DNA of 35,254 nucleotides, taken from Bacillaceae bacterium S4-13-56. Its GTDB lineage: Bacteria; Bacillota; Bacilli; Bacillales; JAWJLM01. This document shows positions 17,774 to 28,267 of the stretch, one piece after another. The notes beneath the pieces are model-generated. The model saw only the letters and a list, made by a program, of their open reading frames with translations. It did no database searches and had not been told where the DNA came from. Position numbers and translations under genes: made by a program. The stretch spans positions 1-35,254 of the forward strand of contig JAWJLM010000050.1 in the NCBI GenBank assembly GCA_040191315.1, in the 5' to 3' direction. How positions within the stretch are numbered: the first letter of the stretch is position 1; each line of letters starts with the position of its first letter.

Positions 17774-19017
17774 AAAAGGTAATAGTTTGTTTGTTGTTAC
17801 TAACGATTTTATCGGGATGCTTTGATCGTACAGAGGTGGAAGAGAAGGCCTATGTAATAGCCCTTGGGCTTGATTTACCAGAGGACAAAGAAAGCAATCA
17901 ATTTGATATTTCTATGCAAATTGCCAATCCCGAATCAAGTTCCATTGCATTAGGGGGTGGACAGTCCAGTGAGCCGCCAAAGGAAACGGTTACGATTAGA
18001 GCTAATGATTTAATTGCGGCTCGAAGCACCGCTAATACAGTGGTGTCTCGTCAACTTACGTTTGATCATACGAACATATTGGTTGTATCTGAGGAGTTGG
18101 CTCGTTCAAAAAAATTTATTAATGTTATCCAGGCTGCTTCGCGTGATCGGCAGCTTCGCCGCGGGTTACAGATTGTTGTTTCCAAAGAAAGAGCAAGTGA
18201 ATTCCTCAGAAATAATAACCCAACTACAGAAACAAGGCCCCATAAATACTTTCGTTTTATAATGGAAGATGCAGCTCAACAGGGGTTTATACCAGACGCT
18301 GACCTTCATCGATTTTTTCAAATTACAGAAGGGGACGCTGATCTGTTTTTGGCAGCTTATGCTACCGCTACTCCAGAGCAGGGGAATAAGAATGGTTTGG
18401 AGGATGAATATGTTGCAGGTGAAGTTCCAATTCAAGCTGGATCAAAAACTCAGTTCATAGGCTCTGCTGTATTTAAGGAAGGGCAAATGATTGATACATT
18501 AACTGGCGAGGAAACACGTCTAGCCATCCTATTAGATAACACACAAAAATATGTATTTGGTCTAGGAACGTATAAAGATCCCAAATCAGAGGAGTTTCGA
18601 ATTACAGCACGGTTTATGCCTTTGGATTCAGCAGAGATTAAAATTGAGCTAGATAAAAACAACCAAGCAACAATTAATGTAGATGTGCCCTTTAATTTGG
18701 AACTTCTGGCAGTCCCGAGTCTTATCAATTATTTTACTAACCAAAAGAATAAAGAGCTTTTAAAAAAGACTATTGAAGAGAGTTTGGAGAAAAAGTCAGA
18801 GGAACTTGTCAAAAAGACTCAAGAGGTATATGGAGCAGAACCGTTTTACTGGTCACTCTATGTTAGAAAATATTTTAAAACAATTAAAGAATATGAAAAA
18901 GCGGATTGGAATAAAAAAATATATCCTCATGCAAAAGTGAATATTAATTACTCCTTGAACCAATTAACCTATGGAAAACTAATTAAAAATTCAAATTTAA
19001 ATGAGATTAGGGATTGA
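17770..19017 (+). CDS. GerA-family spore germinant receptor, C subunit (lipoprotein)
   Basis: This is a 415-aa lipoprotein of the Ger(x)C family. The signal peptide MKKVIVCLLLLTILSGC ends in the lipobox LSGC, so C17 would be acylated by Lgt and the protein anchored to the outer face of the spore inner membrane. Characteristic segments follow: DRTEVEEKAYVIALGLD, TANTVVSRQLTFDHTNILVVSEELA, and a C-terminal domain with helix-rich EESLEKKSEELVKKTQEVYGAE. It is third in the receptor operon and needed for receptor assembly. Confidence 0.93.
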   Translation: MKKVIVCLLLLTILSGCFDRTEVEEKAYVIALGLDLPEDKESNQFDISMQIANPESSSIALGGGQSSEPPKETVTIRANDLIAARSTANTVVSRQLTFDHTNILVVSEELARSKKFINVIQAASRDRQLRRGLQIVVSKERASEFLRNNNPTTETRPHKYFRFIMEDAAQQGFIPDADLHRFFQITEGDADLFLAAYATATPEQGNKNGLEDEYVAGEVPIQAGSKTQFIGSAVFKEGQMIDTLTGEETRLAILLDNTQKYVFGLGTYKDPKSEEFRITARFMPLDSAEIKIELDKNNQATINVDVPFNLELLAVPSLINYFTNQKNKELLKKTIEESLEKKSEELVKKTQEVYGAEPFYWSLYVRKYFKTIKEYEKADWNKKIYPHAKVNINYSLNQLTYGKLIKNSNLNEIRD

Positions 19018-19021
19018 TCGT

Positions 19022-19189
19022 ATGTTTATTGTTTGGACTTTAGCAATAGGAGTAGGACTCTATACTTTGAGGTTTGGCCAATATCTTCGAAAAGAGGGGA
19101 ATAGAACAGGTGGAATGGCAGTATGGATATTAGCTGTAATGTCAATGACAGCCCCCATTCTCCTCCATATTTTCAACGTGTTCATTTAA
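19022..19189 (+). CDS. Small two-helix membrane protein, possible germinant receptor D subunit
   Basis: This encodes 55 aa with two hydrophobic segments, FIVWTLAIGVGLYTL (about 2-16) and GMAVWILAVMSMTAPILLHI (about 31-50), separated by a basic loop (RFGQYLRKEGNRTGG). It begins 4 nt after the C gene stop, behind AGGGATTG. Small two-helix D proteins that tune germination are known beside several Bacillus ger operons, and size, topology and position fit. An in-frame ATG at 19001 lies inside the C gene and has no ribosome site. Too small for a firm family assignment by eye. Confidence 0.7.
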   Translation: MFIVWTLAIGVGLYTLRFGQYLRKEGNRTGGMAVWILAVMSMTAPILLHIFNVFI

Positions 19190-19207
19190 GTTGAATTTTT
19201 GGGGAAC

Positions 19208-19240
19208 AGTAATAAAATGGATATTTATTGCTAATTTTTT
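19208..19240 (+). terminator. Terminator of the germination operon
   Basis: AGTAATAAA (19208-19216) pairs with TTTATTGCT (19224-19232), with one wobble, around a 7-nt loop. AATTTTTT follows. The stem is AT-rich and may be inefficient. Confidence 0.55.
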
Positions 19241-19270
19241 CTATAAATAGGGGGAGGTTTTTGTAAAAAT

Positions 19271-19300
19271 AAAAAACCTTCTCATTTTGGAATGAGAAGG
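19271..19300 (-). terminator. Terminator of the tRNA-Arg gene
   Basis: CCTTCTCATT (19277-19286) and AATGAGAAGG (19291-19300) form a perfect 10-bp stem with a 4-nt loop. On the minus strand it is followed by TTTTTT (plus 19271-19276). Confidence 0.9.
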
Positions 19301-19304
19301 CTAG

Positions 19305-19380
19305 CGCGCTCGAAGGGATTCGAACCCCCGACTGACGTAGAACCGGAATCTACCGCTCTATCCAACTGAGCTACGAGCGC
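19305..19380 (-). tRNA. tRNA-Arg (anticodon CCG)
   Basis: The minus strand folds into a cloverleaf: acceptor GCGCTCG/CGAGCGC, D arm GCTC/GAGC with AGTTGGATA loop, anticodon stem GTAGA/TCTAC with loop TTCCGGT, and T loop TTCGAAT. The anticodon CCG reads the arginine codon CGG. The discriminator is G, and the 3' CCA is not encoded (GCTA follows), so it must be added by the CCA enzyme. The T stem contains G-U pairs and the variable region is about 7 nt. Confidence 0.95.
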
Positions 19381-19409
19381 ATGTATTCATTTTTAAAACG
19401 GCACAATCT

Positions 19410-19438
19410 ATTATACGAAGGAAAACGATAAAACGCAA
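19410..19438 (-). promoter_or_regulatory. Promoter of tRNA-Arg
   Basis: On the minus strand, TTGCGT (plus 19433-19438), a 17-nt spacer and TATAAT (plus 19410-19415) form a strong promoter about 30 nt before the mature tRNA. Confidence 0.8.
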
Positions 19439-19449
19439 CCGTAGTTTTT

Positions 19450-19465
19450 AGGTGTATATACACCT
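19450..19465. promoter_or_regulatory. Perfect 16-bp palindrome between tRNA-Arg and the PilZ gene
   Basis: AGGTGTATATACACCT is a perfect 16-bp palindrome. It lies between the divergent tRNA promoter and the -10 box of the PilZ gene. This is the form of a dimeric regulator site. No regulator is identified. Confidence 0.4.
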
Positions 19466-19533
19466 GAGAGGACAAAAAAGTGAATAATATGAAAAAAATA
19501 ACGAAATATTTTAAAATGTGATTTTTTTGAAAA

Positions 19534-19542
19534 TGGTATAAT
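19534..19542 (+). promoter_or_regulatory. Extended -10 promoter of the PilZ gene
   Basis: TGGTATAAT has a perfect -10 hexamer (19537-19542) with the TGn extension, about 47 nt before the PilZ start. No clear -35 box is present. Confidence 0.5.
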
Positions 19543-19588
19543 TTTCATTGGTGGGTAATATATTGAAAAAAGAGGGGGACTTTACTAA

Positions 19589-20095
19589 ATGGTTCGTCTT
19601 AGGGACTTATATCATGTGCCTAGCTATAAGAACAATTTAAAGAGAAAGTCACCAGCCATGTCGATCACAGAATATTCTAATGTTAAAAAGAGAATGAATG
19701 AGTATTCTGTCTTAGGGAAAAAAAGACAGAGAAGAAGTTCCATTCGCTTATATATGGAGCATAGAACAGTTGCTACGATCTTTTGTTTTCATCCAGAGGC
19801 AAAAAATGGGGTTTTTGATAAATGGGAGGGCAGGATTCAGGATATTGGGCTAGACGGTTTGTGTTTTGTATCGACTGATCCTATCATGGATGGTCCGATT
19901 TTGATGTTTGACTTCATTTTGTTTGGACAACCATACCGATGCTTTGGCAAAGTTGTTTGGTCTAGAAAAGAGGTTGATGGCAGCTTGCTCTACGGAATTG
20001 ATTTTTTTTCTACACTAAAACAACAGGAAGAAAGAAAAAAGCTTATTCAAGATGAGGTAAAAAGGCGCATAAATAGGGGATTTGCTGTGCAATAA
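19589..20095 (+). CDS. PilZ-domain protein with altered second motif
   Basis: This is a 168-aa soluble protein. A basic N-terminal region (about 1-45) precedes a PilZ-like domain. The first c-di-GMP motif RxxxR is present (R49-R53 in RRSSIR). The second, usually D/NxSxxG, reads D85-I-G-L-D-G90, with Gly where Ser is expected. Strand-rich segments follow (LMFDFILFGQPYRCFGKVVWS, LLYGIDFF). PilZ domains are c-di-GMP receptors, and the altered motif leaves binding uncertain. ATG 19589 follows GAGGGGGAC. It is followed by a glutaredoxin-like gene 34 nt later. The function is not recognised beyond the domain. Confidence 0.75.
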   Translation: MVRLRDLYHVPSYKNNLKRKSPAMSITEYSNVKKRMNEYSVLGKKRQRRSSIRLYMEHRTVATIFCFHPEAKNGVFDKWEGRIQDIGLDGLCFVSTDPIMDGPILMFDFILFGQPYRCFGKVVWSRKEVDGSLLYGIDFFSTLKQQEERKKLIQDEVKRRINRGFAVQ

Positions 20096-20129
20096 GCAAT
20101 GTATAAAAGTTTAAGGAGATTTGTATCCT

Positions 20130-20372
20130 ATGGAAGTAGTGGTCTACACAAGGTCAGTCTGCCCTTTATGTGAAATAGTGAAGGATTACTTAGAAATCTT
20201 AAAGTTAGAGGTCCCTTCATTAGAATGGAAAGAAGTTGACATTTATCAGGATGATGAATTGTTAGAGGAGTATCAAATTCGCATTCCTGTTGTAGTTTAT
20301 CAAAAGCAAGTTCTCGCTGAGGGAAATGTAGAATATGATTTTTTGAAGAAAAAAATTTTCGAAAATATGTAA
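20130..20372 (+). CDS. Small glutaredoxin-family protein
   Basis: This is about 80 aa with a thioredoxin-fold start, MEVVVYTRSVCPLCEIVKDYL, carrying a CPLC pair (C11, C14). The cis-Pro segment is IRIPVVV, and the tail continues VLAEGNVEYDFLKKKIFEN. The pattern is typical of small Bacillaceae glutaredoxin-like proteins of the DUF836 type, whose substrates are unknown. I chose ATG 20130, with AAGGAG 11 nt upstream; TTG 20121 is too close to that site. It probably shares a transcript with the PilZ gene, though no functional tie is evident. Confidence 0.85.
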   Translation: MEVVVYTRSVCPLCEIVKDYLEILKLEVPSLEWKEVDIYQDDELLEEYQIRIPVVVYQKQVLAEGNVEYDFLKKKIFENM

Positions 20373-20394
20373 GGGTTACCATCCTTATGATTGT

Positions 20395-20457
20395 TGGGTT
20401 GCAAACTTTGACACTTCATTTTAGAGGTAAAACAATAATTTTTTTAGTTGCAACCCA
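20395..20457. promoter_or_regulatory. Long-spaced 10-bp inverted repeat around the cggR promoter region
   Basis: TGGGTTGCAA (20395-20404) and TTGCAACCCA (20448-20457) are perfect reverse complements with 43 bp between them. The right arm overlaps the -35 box of one promoter, and another promoter-like TTGACA lies between the arms. The centre-to-centre distance is 53 bp, about five helical turns. Confidence 0.55.
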
Positions 20458-20476
20458 TATGCACCATTGTTAAAAT
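20408..20476 (+). promoter_or_regulatory. Two candidate promoters of the cggR-glycolysis operon
   Basis: Candidate 1 is TTGACA (20408-20413), N17, AACAAT (20431-20436). Candidate 2 is TTGCAA (20448-20453), N17, TAAAAT (20471-20476). Candidate 2 is the better placed relative to the CggR operator, which starts 35 nt after its -10 box. Both face cggR. Confidence 0.6.
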
Positions 20477-20510
20477 ATACATGAAATGAGTTACCTATTT
20501 TTTTGCCCTG

Positions 20511-20545
20511 AGCGGGACATAATACACCATAGCGGGGAGATAATA
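20511..20545 (+). promoter_or_regulatory. CggR operator (two direct repeats)
   Basis: AGCGGGACATAATA (20511-20524) and AGCGGGGAGATAATA (20531-20545) are direct repeats with a 20-bp start-to-start distance. The known Bacillus CggR operator is two CGGGAC-N6-TGTC half-sites with the same 20-bp period, downstream of the promoter. Here CGGGAC is exact in the first repeat and CGGGGA replaces it in the second. A bound tetramer would block elongation toward cggR-gapA until fructose-1,6-bisphosphate releases it. Confidence 0.8.
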
Positions 20546-20576
20546 TCCCACACACTCTTCAGGAAGGGGTTCTACC

Positions 20577-21599
20577 ATGAGGGAACTTATAGATCTTCAA
20601 CTAAAACTATTCCCTGATCTTGTTCATGTTATGCAAAGGAGATATCAACTTCTGCATTTCATACAATTAATGGAACCAATTGGAAGAAGAGCTCTTGCTG
20701 AAAGTAGTAATCTTGCGGAAAGAACGGTTAGAAGTGAAGTTGATTTTCTTCAAGAAATAGGTTTGATTGATATTACTTCAAAAGGAATGAACGTCACTAG
20801 AGAGGGAAAGCAGCTTATCCAACAGTTCGGCGAAATTATGAAAGAAATGTCAGGAATTAGGGTTTTAGAAAAAAAGATATCGGAAACATTAAATATAGGC
20901 CATGTAATTATTGTTTCTGGTGATAGTGATCATCAGCCATGGGCTAAGCAAGAAATGGGAAGGGCTTGTGTAAATTATCTCAAATCCATCTTAAAGGAAA
21001 GTCGGACGATAGCGGTAACCGGTGGGTCATCAATGGCGGCGGTTGCTGAAATGATGAACCCCACTGAAGTTCCTGAAGGCTGTCTCTTTGTACCAGCTAG
21101 GGGTGGGTTAGGAGAGCAAGTTGAAAATCAAGCCAATACCATTTGCGCAGAAATGGCCAAAAAGGCTAGAGGAAAATATCGACTTCTATATGTGCCAGAC
21201 CCTATTAGCGAAGAATCTTATCAATCGATGATTGAGGAGCCTTCTATAAAAGAGGTCCTCGAGGTTATTCGAAAGCCCGATGTAGTTATCCATGGAATTG
21301 GAGAAGCTATAACAATGGCTACTAGGAGAAGAACCAATGAACAAGATATGAAAAAGATACATGAAAGACAAGCTGTTGGTGAATCCTTTGGATATTACTT
21401 CGACAAACAGGGGGAGATTGTTCATCGCGCCCGCACTGTCGGTTTGCAATGGGATGACTTGCCAAAGGTTAATCATGTGATCGCCCTCGCTGGAGGAAAA
21501 TCAAAAGCAGCAGCTATCCTGTCTTATTTTAAAAAAGGTTTTAGTGATGTGCTAATTACCGATGAAGGGTCTGCAATAGAAATTTTAGAACAAATTTAG
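20577..21599 (+). CDS. cggR: CggR, central glycolytic genes repressor
   Basis: CggR is a SorC/DeoR-family repressor of the gapA operon. This 340-aa protein has an N-terminal winged helix-turn-helix (about 30-70: LAESSNLAERTVRSEVDFL) and a C-terminal sugar-phosphate-binding domain (about 95-340) with IAVTGGSSMAAVAEMM and the closing LITDEGSAIEILEQI. Fructose-1,6-bisphosphate is the known inducer in Bacillus. ATG 20577 follows CAGGAAGGGG. It is the first gene of cggR-gapA-pgk-tpiA-gpmI-eno and controls its own promoter through the site at 20511-20545. Confidence 0.96.
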   Translation: MRELIDLQLKLFPDLVHVMQRRYQLLHFIQLMEPIGRRALAESSNLAERTVRSEVDFLQEIGLIDITSKGMNVTREGKQLIQQFGEIMKEMSGIRVLEKKISETLNIGHVIIVSGDSDHQPWAKQEMGRACVNYLKSILKESRTIAVTGGSSMAAVAEMMNPTEVPEGCLFVPARGGLGEQVENQANTICAEMAKKARGKYRLLYVPDPISEESYQSMIEEPSIKEVLEVIRKPDVVIHGIGEAITMATRRRTNEQDMKKIHERQAVGESFGYYFDKQGEIVHRARTVGLQWDDLPKVNHVIALAGGKSKAAAILSYFKKGFSDVLITDEGSAIEILEQI

Positions 21600-21684
21600 G
21601 TTTTAAAAACTAAGACAATTCACAGATAGTGAGGAGTCAAGTTTTTCAAATAAATTAGGAATTACAAATTAAGGAGGAATTCTC

Positions 21685-22692
21685 ATGACAGTTAAAATTG
21701 GTATTAATGGATTTGGGCGTATTGGACGTAATGTTTTTCGTGCAGCATTAGCTAACGAAAACGTAGAAGTAGTAGCAGTAAATGACTTAACAGATGCAAA
21801 TATGCTTGCACACTTGTTAAAGTATGATTCCGTTCATGGAACATTAAATCAAGAGGTTTCTGTTAATGGAACTAATCTTGTAGTTGGAGGAAAAGAAGTT
21901 AAAGTGCTCTCAGAGCGGGACCCTGCTCAGTTAGGTTGGGGCGATTTAGGAATAGATATCGTTATCGAATCTACGGGACGCTTTACTAACCGAGAAGATG
22001 CTCAAAAGCATATGGAAGCAGGAGCTAAAAAAGTAATTATCTCAGCTCCGGCTAAGAACGAAGACTTAACTGTTGTTATGGGTGTTAACGAAGACAAGTA
22101 TGATCCTGCAAGCCATCAAATACTTTCCAATGCTTCTTGTACTACAAACTGCCTTGCACCTTTTGCAAAAGTTCTTAACGATAAATTTGGTATTAGGCGT
22201 GGAGTAATGACTACTATTCATTCTTATACAAATGACCAACAAATTCTAGACCTTCCACATAAGGACTACCGTCGTGCTCGTGCAGCAGCTGAAAACATTA
22301 TCCCTACAACAACAGGGGCTGCTCAAGCAGTTGCATTAGTACTTCCAGAGCTAAAAGGAAAACTTACTGGTATGGCTATGCGTGTTCCAACTCCAAACGT
22401 TTCTATCGTAGACTTTGTAGCGGAGTTAGATAAAGATGTTACTGTTGAAGAAATTAATGCGGCCTTCAAATCAGCTGCTGAAAATGAATTGCAAGGTATT
22501 CTTGGATACAGTGACGAGCCATTAGTGTCTCGTGACTATAATGGAAATACCCATTCTTCCATTGTAGATGGACTTTCTACCCTTGTTCTTGAAGGTAACA
22601 TGGTTAAGGTTATTTCTTGGTACGATAACGAAACTGGTTATTCTAACCGTTGTGTAGATTTAGCGGTTTATCTTGACCAAAAAGGATTATAA
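21685..22692 (+). CDS. gapA: Glyceraldehyde-3-phosphate dehydrogenase (glycolytic, NAD type)
   Basis: GapA oxidises glyceraldehyde-3-phosphate to 1,3-bisphosphoglycerate with NAD+. Visible are the Rossmann loop INGFGRIGR (7-15), the NAD-selective Asp in AVNDLTD (34), the catalytic C152 ([13 protein letters not shown]) and H179 (TTIHSYT). It is 335 aa. Its link to CggR marks it as the glycolytic GapA rather than the gluconeogenic GapB. An AAGGAGG lies 8 nt before ATG 21685. It is separated from pgk by a 123-nt gap with a very stable hairpin (22740-22773). Confidence 0.97.
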   Translation: MTVKIGINGFGRIGRNVFRAALANENVEVVAVNDLTDANMLAHLLKYDSVHGTLNQEVSVNGTNLVVGGKEVKVLSERDPAQLGWGDLGIDIVIESTGRFTNREDAQKHMEAGAKKVIISAPAKNEDLTVVMGVNEDKYDPASHQILSNASCTTNCLAPFAKVLNDKFGIRRGVMTTIHSYTNDQQILDLPHKDYRRARAAAENIIPTTTGAAQAVALVLPELKGKLTGMAMRVPTPNVSIVDFVAELDKDVTVEEINAAFKSAAENELQGILGYSDEPLVSRDYNGNTHSSIVDGLSTLVLEGNMVKVISWYDNETGYSNRCVDLAVYLDQKGL

Positions 22693-22739
22693 TAACAAAG
22701 AATACTCGGAATCCGTCGATAGGGAATCGTGTATGCACA

Positions 22740-22773
22740 AACAAAGGAGGAGGACTGATCCTCCTCCTTTGTT
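22740..22773 (+). other. 15-bp perfect hairpin between gapA and pgk
   Basis: AACAAAGGAGGAGGA (22740-22754) and TCCTCCTCCTTTGTT (22759-22773) pair perfectly around a CTGA loop. No U-tract follows (ACTACATATGG), so it is not a standard terminator. It lies 43 nt before pgk within the operon, where it could protect the abundant gapA mRNA 3' end or partly separate transcripts. The left arm holds a GGAGGAGG ribosome-site-like sequence buried in the stem. Confidence 0.8.
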
Positions 22774-22815
22774 ACTACATATGGCCACTGGTCACAATAT
22801 AAGGAGGTTCTACTG

Positions 22816-23997
22816 TTGAATAAACAATCAATTCGCGACGTAGAAGTAAAAGGTAAACGCGTATTTTGTCGTGTGGACTTTAATGTTCCTATGAAAAATG
22901 AAGAGATCACAGACGATACAAGAATTCGTGCAGCCCTACCAACCATTCAATATTTAATGGAGCAAGGGGCGAAAGTAATTCTAGCCAGCCACCTAGGACG
23001 TCCCAAGGGTCAGGTTGTTGAAGAACTTCGCCTAAATGCTGTTGCTCAGCGTTTAAGTGATTTATTAAATAAATCTGTTGTGAAGACAGATGAAGCTTAC
23101 GGTGATGAAGCAAAGGAAGCCATTTCTCAATTGGAAGCTGGAGACGTTCTATTGTTAGAAAACGTTCGTTTCTATCCTGGTGAGGAAAAAAATGATGAAG
23201 AACTTGCTAAACAATTTGCAGAGCTAGCTGACCTTTACGTTAATGATGCATTTGGTGCAGCTCACAGAGCCCATGCATCTACGGAAGGGATTGCTCACCA
23301 CCTTCCAGCAGTAGCTGGTTTTCTCATGGAAAAAGAGCTACAAGTACTAGGAAGTGCCCTTAACAATCCAGAGCGTCCATTTACAGCGATTATTGGTGGA
23401 GCGAAGGTGAAAGACAAAATCGGGGTTATTGATAATCTTTTGGACAAAGTAGATAATCTTATCATTGGTGGAGGATTAGCCTATACTTTTGTCAAAGCAC
23501 AAGGATATGAAATAGGAAATTCTCTTCTAGAAGAAGATAAAATAGATCTTGCCAAAGAATTCATGCAAAAGGCAAAGGATAAGGGAGTTCGTTTCCTTAT
23601 GCCTGTTGATGCAGTTGTTGCGGATGATTTCTCAGATGACGCGAATATAAAAGTGGTAGATATTAAGGACATTCCATCTGACTGGGAAGCTCTTGATATT
23701 GGACCAAAAACAGTGGCGTTTTTTGCAGAAGCTATCTCCAACTCTAAGCTTGTGATTTGGAATGGACCAATGGGAGTTTTTGAACTTAATTCATTTGCGA
23801 ATGGAACAAAAGGTGTAGCAGATGCATTGGCGAAAACAGAAGGATATACTGTTATTGGTGGAGGAGATTCAGCAGCAGCAGTTGAAAAATTTGGATATGC
23901 TGAGAAAATGGATCATATTTCCACAGGTGGAGGAGCTTCTCTAGAGTTCATGGAAGGAAAAGAACTTCCTGGAGTAGTAGCATTAAATAATAAATAA
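22816..23997 (+). CDS. pgk: Phosphoglycerate kinase
   Basis: Pgk transfers the acyl phosphate of 1,3-bisphosphoglycerate to ADP in substrate-level ATP formation. Signature segments are RVDFNVPM (19-26), the basic-patch ASHLGRPKG (57-65), [15 protein letters not shown] (196-210), [13 protein letters not shown] (353-365) and [10 protein letters not shown] (373-382). It is 393 aa. The start is TTG 22816 behind AAGGAGG, a non-ATG start with a strong ribosome site. tpiA begins 15 nt downstream. Confidence 0.97.
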   Translation: MNKQSIRDVEVKGKRVFCRVDFNVPMKNEEITDDTRIRAALPTIQYLMEQGAKVILASHLGRPKGQVVEELRLNAVAQRLSDLLNKSVVKTDEAYGDEAKEAISQLEAGDVLLLENVRFYPGEEKNDEELAKQFAELADLYVNDAFGAAHRAHASTEGIAHHLPAVAGFLMEKELQVLGSALNNPERPFTAIIGGAKVKDKIGVIDNLLDKVDNLIIGGGLAYTFVKAQGYEIGNSLLEEDKIDLAKEFMQKAKDKGVRFLMPVDAVVADDFSDDANIKVVDIKDIPSDWEALDIGPKTVAFFAEAISNSKLVIWNGPMGVFELNSFANGTKGVADALAKTEGYTVIGGGDSAAAVEKFGYAEKMDHISTGGGASLEFMEGKELPGVVALNNK

Positions 23998-27604
<3,607 letters not shown>

Positions 27605-27612
27605 AAGATACG

Positions 27613-27648
27613 AAAAGCCCCCTTGTTTTTTAACAAGGGGGCTTTTTT
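27613..27648 (+). terminator. Terminator of the glycolytic operon
   Basis: AAAAGCCCCCTTGTT (27613-27627) and AACAAGGGGGCTTTT (27632-27646) form a perfect 15-bp stem with a TTTT loop, ending in TTTTTT. Confidence 0.95.
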
Positions 27649-27670
27649 AAAAGATAAAGTATAAAATTGG

Positions 27671-27799
27671 TCTAGCTCCAGCGAAAAAGCTTCCTCGAGT
27701 AATCTTCGAAGCTTTTGCCGGAGTAAGGAAAGTTACATAGAGCTACTTCGCAGAAACAAGTGATTTTCATGTTTCGAAGGGCGATTGCGCTTTTCTTAA
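27671..27799. repeat. TCTAGCT-type intergenic repeat, copy 1
   Basis: It begins TCTAGCTCCAGCG and ends GATTGCGCTTTTCTTAA. A diverged second copy lies at 31574-31697. Shared blocks in order are TCTAGCT.CAGCG, CTTCGAAG.TTTTGCC, GAGTAA, GGAAAG.TAC, TTCGCAGAA.CAAGTG and TTCGAAGG. Its outer ends are partly complementary (CCAGCGAAAAAGC with GCGCTTTTC), so the whole can fold. Similar elements are common in Bacillaceae genomes. Confidence 0.8.
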
Positions 27800-27809
27800 C
27801 AGATAAGAA

Positions 27810-28197
27810 ATCATTATGGCTCGCTTCGCGGAGCCACCATCTACCATGAAAATGGATTCCTAATCAAACAAGGAGGATAAATCTTGTTCATCTTTGGGAA
27901 TACCTTTAATAACAAGAGTCGGTTCCCTCCTCTCCATCGATAAGTCAACATCGATGAAGGAGGTTCGGTTAAAAACGCGACATCCGATTACTCGGCCCAC
28001 CGAAAACATTTGTCGCAACACCGAACTGACTCGCAGGATGCGAGCCCTCGTGAACCGTGTTTCCTTTGGGCCTACACGATGTAGGTCACGTCGGCGTTGT
28101 CACACGATGTGACGGCTTTAGCCGACGATCCTTAATATCGATGAGGTCCACCGCCTTACGTCGATGATCAAGGGCGCTTGCGCTTTTCTTAACAATC
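27810..28197. repeat. Cassette-type intergenic repeat, copy 2 (longer), with stacked hairpins
   Basis: Related to 14043-14191: it shares GGTTAAA, CGACATC, GATTACTCG, CCGAAA and the terminal 43 bp. It holds a large hairpin at about 27928-27965 (CCTCCT/AGGAGG and CATCGAT/ATCGATG). It also has three 6-bp/3-nt hairpins: CTCGCA-GGA-TGCGAG (28030-28044), CCTACA-CGA-TGTAGG (28071-28085) and GTCACA-CGA-TGTGAC (28099-28113). The last is enclosed by CGTCGGC (28089-28095) and GCCGACG (28121-28127). I see no credible protein-coding gene here. The left boundary is uncertain. Confidence 0.75.
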
Positions 28198-28261
28198 CTA
28201 TCTGCATGAGTGCAACTAAGGCATTCGCCACAAAGGATTGGCGAATACCAAGTTTTCTAAT
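28198..28261 (-). repeat. Dispersed 64-bp hairpin repeat, copy 2 (after ptsI)
   Basis: This is the reverse complement of 4551-4614 with four differences. On the minus strand it starts 6 nt after the ptsI stop codon, and its hairpin (ATTCGCCA and TGGCGAAT, 8-nt loop) is kept. It is followed on the minus strand by the cassette repeat. Confidence 0.85.
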
Positions 28262-28267
28262 ATATAC

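Noticed and set aside
27894-28112. 72-residue plus-strand open frame in the eno-ptsI gap
   Set aside because: It lies entirely within hairpin-rich intergenic repeats, is rich in Arg and Thr from the repeat sequence, and has no ribosome site.
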